A DNA stretch of 33,748 nt from the NCBI GenBank assembly GCA_947463135.1, contig CANHTA010000014.1, forward strand, positions 1 through 33,748. The letters run 5' to 3'. The notes beneath the pieces were generated by a model. The model ran no database searches. It saw only the letters and a program-made list of their open reading frames with translations, and was not told the origin of the DNA. This document shows positions 25,122 through 33,748 of the stretch, piece by piece. Position 1 is the stretch's first letter. Each line of letters opens with the position of its first letter. The position numbers were made by a program, and so were the translations under genes. This DNA is from Gemmatimonadota bacterium (GTDB taxonomy: Bacteria > Gemmatimonadota > Gemmatimonadetes > Gemmatimonadales > Gemmatimonadaceae).

Positions 25122-26366
25122 CTAGGCCGTACCCTGCACGAGGGCACGCACGCCAGAGAGCAGCCGTGTGACCTCTTCAATGGTGGTGTAGCAGGAGCAC
25201 CCCGCGCGCACGAGCCCCTCATGCGCCAGCCCAAGCCGCCGCGCCACGGTCGTGGCGTAGAAATCGCCATGCGACACGTACACGCCGCGCGGCGCGAGGA
25301 AGCGCGCCACCTGCTCGGATGGGTGACCCTGCACATGAAACGACAGCGTTGGCGTTCGTGCGCTGCCCGGTGGTGGTCCGAACAGGGTGACACCATCAAT
25401 CGCCTCAAGCCCCGACCAGAGTGTGCGGAGCAGCAGCTCGCCTCGCTCGTGCAGCGCCTGCATCACCATGTCAAGTCGCTCGCGCCGCGAAGCGGTGGCA
25501 TCGGAGGCGAGATTGGCCAGGAAATCCACGGCAGCGGCCGCCCCCACGATCCCCTCGTGGTTTTGCGTACCCGTTTCGAGACACTCCGGTACGTAGTCGG
25601 GGGCCGGCTCCAATCGCGGGAGATCCAGCGCCGCCGTGGCCGCATGCCGGCCGTAGCAAATCCCGATATGCGGACCGTAAAACTTATACGCACTGCACAG
25701 CACAAAATCGGCACCAATGGCTTTCACATCCACCAGCGCGTGCGGTGCCAGGTGGACGGCGTCCACCACCGTGATGGCCCCGGCGGCTTTGGCGCAGGCC
25801 ACCATGGCCGCCACATCACTGATGGTGCCGAGAATGTTCGACGCCCCGCCAATCGCCACCACCTTGGTGCGCGACGACAGTAGCGACTCAAGCGCTCCCT
25901 CCTCATGACGATATGTGGCAAGGTTGAGGGGCAACCATTTCAGCACCGCACCGCACTCCTTCGCCAGCGCCTGCCACGGCGCCACATTGGCATGATGATC
26001 AAGTTCGGTAACAATGATCTCATCACCGGGCGTGAGCGTGCGGCCAAGAGCACGGGCCACATGAAAGAGTATCGTGGTCATGTTCGCGCCAAAGGAGATT
26101 TCGCCCGGGGTTGCCCCGAGGAAATCCGCGAGCGTGACCCGCGCGGCGGCCAACATGGCATCAGTTTCCACGCTGGTGGGATAGGCCCAATGCGTGTTGG
26201 CGTTGTGATGCAGCAGATACTCGGTCATGGCGTCGGCAACCACGCGCGGAACTTGCGTCCCCCCCGGTCCGTCAAAAAACGCCACCGCATGCGCACCGTC
26301 CCGACGCGCAAGCGCCGGGAACTGCGCGCGGATCTCGTCTACGGAAGCCACCATCAGGGCACTCAT
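25122..26366 (-). CDS. Cysteine desulfurase-like PLP enzyme (SufS-like, TIGR01976 type)
   Basis: This 414-residue class V aminotransferase-fold protein has FFDGPGGTQVPRVV (N-terminal signature), NANTHWAYPTS, TELDHHANVAPW, VVDAVHLAPHALVDV, and CSAYKFYGPHIG with the PLP Lys at 228; the later GTQNHEGIVGA block is also present. The C-terminal RAGCSC (387-392) has Cys 392 at the spacing of the catalytic Cys in SufS/CsdA (RxGxxC). Members of the TIGR01976 group, as I recall them, usually lack it. It may be a true desulfurase or a lyase. Start ATG 26366 overlaps the preceding dehydrogenase stop (ATGA). It is not next to SufBCD genes. Confidence 0.87.
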   Translation of the reverse strand: MSALMVASVDEIRAQFPALARRDGAHAVAFFDGPGGTQVPRVVADAMTEYLLHHNANTHWAYPTSVETDAMLAAARVTLADFLGATPGEISFGANMTTILFHVARALGRTLTPGDEIIVTELDHHANVAPWQALAKECGAVLKWLPLNLATYRHEEGALESLLSSRTKVVAIGGASNILGTISDVAAMVACAKAAGAITVVDAVHLAPHALVDVKAIGADFVLCSAYKFYGPHIGICYGRHAATAALDLPRLEPAPDYVPECLETGTQNHEGIVGAAAAVDFLANLASDATASRRERLDMVMQALHERGELLLRTLWSGLEAIDGVTLFGPPPGSARTPTLSFHVQGHPSEQVARFLAPRGVYVSHGDFYATTVARRLGLAHEGLVRAGCSCYTTIEEVTRLLSGVRALVQGTA

Positions 26367-27265
26367 GCGGGGCGACCGCCAATCTGTGCGCCACCGAGCC
26401 GCTCCACGACCTTGGCCGCCTCCACGTGATCAGCGTCCTCACCGAGTTCATTGTGCGCCATCCGGAACAGCTCCGCCGTTAACTGCAGCAAGGGTGACGT
26501 CACTTGATGTTCGCGGGCCAACTCCGCGGCGATCCCAACGTCTTTGTCCAACAGCGCCAGCCGGAAGGTGCGCGGGAACGCGCGCGTAAGCACGCGCTCG
26601 GGAAAGAGATTCATGCTGCTGTTGGAGCGGCCGCTGGAGGCGTTGATCACATCAAGGGCAATCTCGGCCTTCACCCCCGCCTTCTCGAGCGCCACCAACC
26701 CCTCAGCGGTGCCCCAGATGTGCATCGCCAGCAGAGCGTTATTCACCGCCTTCAGCGCATCACCGGCTCCCACCGCACCGCAATGGACAATGCGGGTGCC
26801 GAAGCAGGCCAACACGGGCTGAACGCGCTCCAGCGTGTCGGCATCACCGCCCACCATCACCGTGAGCGCCCCCTGCACCGCGCCGGCCACGCCGCCCGAC
26901 ACCGGCGCATCGAGAAAGCCAATGCCCCGCTCCGCCAACCGCGCCGCCATGCGGCGCGAGGTGGCCGAGTCGCCTGAGGTGCAATCCACCAACACGGTGC
27001 CCGGCGCCATGGTGGCCAGGAGTCCATCCGGACCATCAAGCAGCGCTTCCACATGCCGCGAGATCGGCAGGCAGGTAATCACCACCTCGCATCCCTGCGC
27101 CGCGTCGGCTGGGGTATGTGCGTGGCGCACGCCGAGCTCGCGGGCCAAGGCCTCCGCCTTGGATGCGGTGCGGTTCCACACGGCGAGCGCGAAATCAGGA
27201 CGCGCGAGGTGACGGGCCATCGGCGCGCCGATGGCACCCAGTCCGAGGAAGGCAACGCGAGGCAT
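26363..27265 (-). CDS. 3-Hydroxyisobutyrate dehydrogenase-family NAD(P)-dependent oxidoreductase
   Basis: This 300-residue protein has an N-terminal Rossmann fold, VAFLGLGAIGAPMARHL (glycine motif from residue 8), DCTSGDSATSRRMA, the substrate-binding DAPVSGGVAGAVQGALTVMVGG, and GDALKAVNN with the catalytic Lys at 172. The C-terminal all-helical domain follows. The family reduces or oxidises beta-hydroxy acids (3-hydroxyisobutyrate, tartronate semialdehyde, glyoxylate); the exact substrate is not readable. Start 27265 is the Met before the Rossmann strand; a frame up to 27397 adds an unrelated leader. It is the first gene of the operon and diverges from the HMA-like gene. Confidence 0.9.
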   Translation of the reverse strand: MPRVAFLGLGAIGAPMARHLARPDFALAVWNRTASKAEALARELGVRHAHTPADAAQGCEVVITCLPISRHVEALLDGPDGLLATMAPGTVLVDCTSGDSATSRRMAARLAERGIGFLDAPVSGGVAGAVQGALTVMVGGDADTLERVQPVLACFGTRIVHCGAVGAGDALKAVNNALLAMHIWGTAEGLVALEKAGVKAEIALDVINASSGRSNSSMNLFPERVLTRAFPRTFRLALLDKDVGIAAELAREHQVTSPLLQLTAELFRMAHNELGEDADHVEAAKVVERLGGAQIGGRPA

Positions 27266-27346
27266 GGGAGGACGAAGACGGGGAAAGGGACAAAACGCCG
27301 GCAAGGAGCCGGTTGAGGTCAACCGGTCGATGATGGAGATTGAAAG

Positions 27347-27586
27347 ATGCCACGTCAACGGATCCACGTGCAGCTCGACGGCCTGGTGGCGGTGCACGCC
27401 GTGCGCGCCGTGTGGACGGCACTGGGCGCCGTGCCAGGCGTGCTCAGCGCGGACGTGAGCATGCAGGGCGCGACCATCGAGGTGGAGGGCGTACTCGACC
27501 GGGCGGCGCTGGACGCGGCCCTCGCGATGGCGGGCGTGTCGGTACGGGCGCTGCGGGTGGAGGCCCGGGTCCTGCCAATCCTGTAA
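27347..27586 (+). CDS. Small HMA-like (ferredoxin-fold) protein without metal cysteines
   Basis: This 79-residue protein has a beta-alpha-beta-beta-alpha-beta rhythm: IHVQLDGLVAVHAVRAVWTALGAV, then GVLSADVSMQGATIEVEG, then the helix LDRAALDAALAMAGVSV. This resembles heavy-metal-associated (CopZ-like) domains. The CxxC that binds metal is missing; the loop reads GLVAVHAV. ATG 27347 has GGAG and GAAAG upstream. It lies 70 bp before mgtE on the same strand and may be co-transcribed with it. Function unknown. Confidence 0.65.
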   Translation: MPRQRIHVQLDGLVAVHAVRAVWTALGAVPGVLSADVSMQGATIEVEGVLDRAALDAALAMAGVSVRALRVEARVLPIL

Positions 27587-27656
27587 CCACCCGGGTGCGG
27601 CTTCTATCGGTGGGGGTGTCGCGCTAACTTGACCCCGTAACCGCCGCCCTTCGCCG

Positions 27657-29069
27657 ATGCCACCTCACTCGAAAGTAGACCGGCCGCTCGCGGCGCTGAT
27701 CGTTCCGGACCTGCTCGAGCTGCTCGAGGAGCACCCGGAAAGCATCGGACCGCAAACGGCAGAAATGCACCCGGCGGACCTCGCGGACATCGCGGAGGCT
27801 CTGCCGGAGGATATGGTGCGGGTGTTCCTCTCGGCATTGCCGAAGGAACGCGCCGGTGAGGTGCTCGAGTATCTCGACGAGCAGCTGCGCACGATGGTGC
27901 TGGAGGAGCTGACCGCCGTGGAAGCGGCGTCGCTCATGTCGGAGATGACCCCCGACGAACGCGCCGACGCGCTGGAAGAGCTCGACGAAGAAACGGCAGA
28001 CGACATTCTTGCCGAGTTCGAACCGGCCGAGAAAGAAGAGACCGAGCGCCTCCTCGAGTACGACCCGTACACCGCCGGCGGTCTGATGACCACCGAGTTT
28101 GTGTCCGTCGTCGAGAATCTCACCGCCGAACAGGCGTTGGTCGCGGTGCGTGCCATGTCGCGGGCGGGACGTCGCGAAGCGATGTACACCATTTACACCG
28201 TTGAAGGCTCGGGGCGGTTGCGTGGGGTGTTGTCGCTGCGCGAGCTGCTGGCCTCACCCGACGGCACACCACTCAGCGAACTCGCCTGGAGCGAGGTGGT
28301 GAGTGTCGCCCCGGATATGTCGCAGGAAGAGGTGTCGCAGATCACGTCCAACTACGACCTCGTTGCACTGCCGGTGGTCGATGCGGAGAAGCGACTCCTC
28401 GGGGTGGTCACCGTGGACGACGTCATCGACGTCATTCAGGAAGAGGGCACGGAGGACGCGCAAAAGGTTGGTGGTATGGAGGCGCTCGAAGAGCCCTACA
28501 TGCAAGTCGGCCTCTGGCAAAACGTCCGGAAGCGCGGCGGCTGGCTGGCCGTGCTGGCCGTGGGTGAGATGCTCACGGCATCGGTGATGGCGCGCTACGA
28601 AGGCGAGATCGGTCGGGTGCTGCTGTTGTCGCAGTTCATTCCGCTGGTCATGAGCTCGGGCGGCAACTCTGGATCGCAGGCCACCTCCCTCATTATCCGC
28701 GCCATGGCACTCGGCGAAGTGAGAATTGGCGATTGGTGGCGCGTGGTGTTGCGTGAAATTCCCGCCGGTTTCATTCTCGGCCTGCTGCTCGGCTCGCTCG
28801 CCTTTGTCCGTATTTTTCTGTGGCAACTGTTCGGGCTCTACGAATACGGGCCACACTCCACGCTCATTGCGTTCACCGTTGGGCTTACCCTGGTGGGCAT
28901 CGTCACCATCGGATCGATTACCGGTTCCATGTTGCCCTTCCTGCTCAAGCGGCTCGGCTTTGACCCGGCCAGTGCCTCGGCCCCGTTTGTGGCTACGCTC
29001 GTTGACGTGTCCGGCATCAGCATTTACTTCGGCTTTGCGTACCTCCTGCTGAGTGGGACGCTGCTGTAA
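27657..29069 (+). CDS. mgtE: Magnesium channel/transporter MgtE
   Basis: This 470-residue protein shows the whole MgtE layout. The acidic helical N-domain (about 20-140) has HPADLADIAEALP and repeated Glu/Asp helices, followed by tandem CBS domains (about 140-265: GGLMTTEFVSV, LRGVLSLRELL, ALPVVDAEKRLLGVVTVDDVIDVI). The membrane part (about 285-470) has SSGGNSGSQATSL and APFVATLVDVSGISIYFG, where the Asp of the pore is expected. Mg2+ binding to the N-domain and CBS closes the channel in known homologs. No Mg-sensing riboswitch fits in the 70 bp upstream. No terminator is seen before the epimerase relic. Confidence 0.96.
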   Translation: MPPHSKVDRPLAALIVPDLLELLEEHPESIGPQTAEMHPADLADIAEALPEDMVRVFLSALPKERAGEVLEYLDEQLRTMVLEELTAVEAASLMSEMTPDERADALEELDEETADDILAEFEPAEKEETERLLEYDPYTAGGLMTTEFVSVVENLTAEQALVAVRAMSRAGRREAMYTIYTVEGSGRLRGVLSLRELLASPDGTPLSELAWSEVVSVAPDMSQEEVSQITSNYDLVALPVVDAEKRLLGVVTVDDVIDVIQEEGTEDAQKVGGMEALEEPYMQVGLWQNVRKRGGWLAVLAVGEMLTASVMARYEGEIGRVLLLSQFIPLVMSSGGNSGSQATSLIIRAMALGEVRIGDWWRVVLREIPAGFILGLLLGSLAFVRIFLWQLFGLYEYGPHSTLIAFTVGLTLVGIVTIGSITGSMLPFLLKRLGFDPASASAPFVATLVDVSGISIYFGFAYLLLSGTLL

Positions 29070-29100
29070 CGACCTTTCCTTCCTGAATGGGAATCCGTGC

Positions 29101-29377
29101 ATGGCAAAGATTCTGGTTACCGGAGCCGCCGGCTTCATCGGCTTATAAAGAAAACAGCGAGCGATTGTTGGCGCGTGGTGACGAACTGCGCTTCTTCACC
29201 GTGTACGGGCCATAGGGCCGTCCTGACATGGCCATGTTCCTGTTCACCAAGGCCATTCTTGAAGGCAATCCCGTTGACGTCCCAACCCAATCGGAAGTGG
29301 AATTAATGCACCCCATCGAAACCGGTGTCGCGAACTTCGTGGCCTGGTACCGTTCGTACTTTCAGATTGGGAACTGA
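29101..29377 (+). pseudogene. Decayed UDP-glucuronate 4-epimerase-like gene
   Basis: Three blocks of an NAD-dependent epimerase survive. MAKILVTGAAGFIGL (29101-29145) is the Rossmann start, ending in TAA. ERLLARGDE is joined directly to LRFFTVYGP, then a TAG where the family has Trp, then GRPDMAMFLFTKAILEGNPV. The last block is HPIETGVANFVAWYRSY, followed by a stop. The first block is in another frame from the rest. Normal members have about 330 residues, so two large internal pieces are gone (NAD/catalytic YxxxK region and the region before the C-terminus). It has no functional product. Confidence 0.88.
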
Positions 29378-29403
29378 CAGGCACCCCGAACGCCCTAGGT
29401 CTC

Positions 29404-30146
29404 CTACTGATCCGACGCGGGCCCGCGACCACGTACCGGGCCCCACGTGAAGGCAGCAAACCCCACGAGAAACACCAGCGCAAAGCCAAACCACTGCAGC
29501 GCGTACGACTGATGTGCCCCCTCGGAGAGGGAAGGTGGCGGCACGCGGGTGGCTTTAAGGATATCCGTCATCGTGGTATCCCCAAGGGCGAGCAACACAA
29601 AGGGAGCCAGCGGCGCCCCCATCAACGCAGACAGGGTATCGCGATCCAACACGCGCACGGCACGCGTAGCCGTTGGCATCTGCACACGTCCCGGCGCGTG
29701 CGACGGAAACGACAGCATCAAGGCATCGAGGTCGAGGGTATCGGCTTCCCTCGCGGCCTCACGGTTAAAGGAGCGCCCATCGGGTGCGTACACGAAGCCT
29801 CGTAGCACCAGCACCGCCGTATCGCCCCACGCCCCGTCCAGCGGGCGTACCGGTGTAAGCAGATGCACCCCCGGCGATCCTGCCTGCGAGCGCGTGGCAT
29901 GCACCACCTCCGCCGGATAGTTCGCCACGCCACGAATACGGACACGACGCCAGTGCGTCTGCGTGGTATCGAGGCGCTGTAACGCCGACACGCTCACCAC
30001 GGGACGCTCGCCACGCATGCGCACGATCGCATTCTGCGTCCGTCGTTGGGCCAGCCGGTCCAGCTGCCAGATCCCCAACCGAACACAAACAGCCGCGGCG
30101 ATCACCGTGAGCACACCAAACAGCCACGTCCTCGTCGCTCCACCTT

Positions 30147-30150
<4 letters not shown>
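29404..30150 (-). CDS. SURF1 family protein (cytochrome oxidase assembly)
   Basis: This 248-residue membrane protein has an N-terminal helix (about 9-25) followed by RLGIWQLDRLAQR (SURF1 motif G-x-W-Q-x-x-R), a central beta domain (GVHLLTPVRPLDG, VLVLRGFVYAPDG), and a second helix near the end after HQSYALQWFGFALVFLVG (the Tyr-Ala-x-Gln-Trp motif). It helps to insert heme into cytochrome c oxidase. Its ATG overlaps the stop of the branching-enzyme gene by ATGA (30147-30150). No oxidase subunit gene lies nearby. Confidence 0.9.
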
Positions 30151-32540
<2,390 letters not shown>

Positions 32541-32543
<3 letters not shown>

Positions 32544-32555
32544 GCCTGAAGTATA
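32541..32555 (-). promoter_or_regulatory. -10 box giving a probable leaderless glgB mRNA
   Basis: On the minus strand TATACT (32555 down to 32550) is separated from the glgB ATG (32543-32541) by exactly 6 nt, and no Shine-Dalgarno sequence fits. No clear -35 box is visible. Confidence 0.5.
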
Positions 32556-32598
32556 TCGCTCACGGGCACGGAGGCCACACGGGGAACGCCGACGCCGC

Positions 32599-33748
32599 TT
32601 ATCGATAGGTCTCGAAGAAGCCGCGGCCGCGACCACGCAGCGGTTGGCCTCGCACGCGCCCTTCGATGCGGGCTTCCCCCGCCATCTGGACAAACCACGG
32701 ATGACGGAGCCCGCGTGCCTCAGCGCTCTTCCCTCGCTCCACCAACCCGATGCGCGTATCCGTAGCAACGGCATCATCAATGGTGAGCGTCATGCGGAGC
32801 GTATCGGCACCGCGGACATCAAACAAGACGGCCGTGGCTGGCACCTGCAGCACACCAAACGGCGTCGGTACGGTGCGCGCGTCATCGTAGCGAATCACCC
32901 GCGGCCGGAAGAGCGCCAGAAAGCCCTGCGCATCAGTGAGGTACACAAACAGGGGCGTGTTGCCGCTGGACGAGTCGTCCGGCGTGACCCGACCATACAG
33001 CACCGTAAACTCCCCGGCGCGCGCCGACCCCCATTCCCACGTCACTCCGCGCCATCCGCCCCAATTGTGATCATGATACGCCTGTGCGCCATCCACACGT
33101 TCACAGCGACTGGCCACACACCATGAACCCGACGCGTCGGCGCGAAGTGCGGGCACCACGTACCCCGATGTGAAGTCGCCGCTCACCATCGTTGCTCCCG
33201 GAAAATCCACCCGCGCCGCCGGGGAGATCACGAGATCGAGCGCCAGCGGTGTGCCCACGCCTTCTTCACGCACGTCGGCGTGCACCGCGTAGCGACCGTC
33301 TGGCAACACCTGCACCACATTGTCGCCGATCTCGAGATTCGCGTCGCGTGTGGAGAAGCGCACACGCTCCTTGGGCAGCGACCGGCTGAATCGGCGAGGG
33401 GGCCGCCCACGCTCATGCAGCGTGACGAGTACCTGTCCACCCCACTGGTCACCCGTGACATCGCCACCGACGATGAACGAGATGAACGCCCATCGTTTCG
33501 CATCCGGCGTGAGCACATTGAAATAGTGCCACTCCCCCCACGACTCACGATGGGCCATACCCGGTGTCGGTAGATGGAAGTGATCAAGATCATGTCGCAG
33601 TTCGGCTGGCGTGGGCGTCATCCATCGCCGATCGCCAGAGTCGTCCTCCCATGCGCCGGCGGCGATGTTGGGGAGCGCCCCCAGCGCGCGGGTGGCCGAT
33701 GGGATCTCCCCGCTGGCCCGCACGGGGTGCACCATACCGTCGCTGGTC
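32599..33748 (-). CDS. AttH/CrtC-like lipocalin-fold protein, N-terminus outside or at window edge
   Basis: At least 378 residues are present; the frame is still open at the window end upstream of ATG 33735, so a signal peptide may lie outside. It has the beta-rich paired-domain look of the AttH/CrtC superfamily: HRESWGEWHYFNVLTPDAK and WAFISFIVGGDV near the start, AYHDHNWGGWRGVTWEWG in the middle (the YHDHNWG signature), and WFVQMAGEARIEGRVRG near the end. CrtC members are carotenoid hydratases; others have unknown roles. Without neighbouring carotenoid genes I do not choose. It ends 55 bp before glgB on the same strand, so the two may be co-transcribed. Confidence 0.75.
   Translation of the reverse strand, partial: TSDGMVHPVRASGEIPSATRALGALPNIAAGAWEDDSGDRRWMTPTPAELRHDLDHFHLPTPGMAHRESWGEWHYFNVLTPDAKRWAFISFIVGGDVTGDQWGGQVLVTLHERGRPPRRFSRSLPKERVRFSTRDANLEIGDNVVQVLPDGRYAVHADVREEGVGTPLALDLVISPAARVDFPGATMVSGDFTSGYVVPALRADASGSWCVASRCERVDGAQAYHDHNWGGWRGVTWEWGSARAGEFTVLYGRVTPDDSSSGNTPLFVYLTDAQGFLALFRPRVIRYDDARTVPTPFGVLQVPATAVLFDVRGADTLRMTLTIDDAVATDTRIGLVERGKSAEARGLRHPWFVQMAGEARIEGRVRGQPLRGRGRGFFETYR

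Noticed and set aside
24795-25883. 362-residue plus-strand frame opposite the lipoprotein and PLP-enzyme genes
   Set aside because: It spans two real genes in antisense and has no recognisable motif.
27587-27656. Magnesium riboswitch upstream of mgtE
   Set aside because: Only 70 bp are available and no matching stem arrangement is visible.
32599-33748. Firm carotenoid hydratase (CrtC) assignment
   Set aside because: The fold signature fits the wider AttH/CrtC superfamily and no carotenoid genes are adjacent.

Overview
This is a GC-rich bacterial chromosomal window. It has a TonB-type outer-membrane receptor, several lipoproteins, a TolC-RND efflux system, and tRNA genes without an encoded CCA. 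The organism is therefore Gram-negative (diderm). The mix of a class II photolyase, a direct glutaminyl-tRNA synthetase, BlaI/M56 regulation, KGG-repeat stress protein and lipoproteins of unknown function fits Gemmatimonadota (Gemmatimonas-like). That placement is inference; no rRNA or marker gene in the window proves it.

Layout. 1-967: 3' part of a TonB-dependent/beta-barrel receptor. 1115-1546: small secreted protein. 9493 down to 1547 (minus): seven-gene metal-efflux operon in the order His-rich exported protein, TolC-type outer-membrane factor, periplasmic adaptor, CusA/CzcA RND pump, HupE/UreJ-like membrane protein, and two small ORFs that together equal one 'transmembrane anchor protein' of related operons. 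9550-13973: accessory region lying against the 3' end of a tRNA-Gln(CTG) gene. It carries DUF4160/DUF2442, DUF3800 and a BlaI/BlaR-like pair, plus degenerate tRNA 3' ends and copies of the tRNA terminator. 13973-16458 (minus): glnS, a Uma2-family nuclease and tRNA-Gln, so the synthetase sits beside its own substrate tRNA. 16556-21354: lipoprotein, tRNA-Ala(CGC), class II photolyase, threonine dehydratase-like enzyme and KGG protein. 21591-22553: RNase Z. 27265 down to 22615 (minus): tightly packed four-gene operon (3-hydroxyisobutyrate-dehydrogenase-like, cysteine-desulfurase-like, lipoprotein, MFS transporter). 27347-29069: HMA-like small protein and the Mg2+ channel MgtE. 29101-29377: wreck of a UDP-glucuronate epimerase gene. 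33748 down to 29404 (minus): AttH/CrtC-like lipocalin-fold protein (partial), glycogen branching enzyme and SURF1.

Most notable: the repeat structure at tRNA-Gln, which looks like an island boundary with no integrase in the window; the split and order-reversed anchor protein of the metal operon; a BlaI promoter bracketed by two near-identical palindromes and driving an M56 sensor with an unfamiliar C-terminal domain; and several genes whose -10 hexamer lies exactly 6 nt before the start codon, which predicts leaderless mRNAs. I saw no CRISPR array, rRNA, transposase or integrase.
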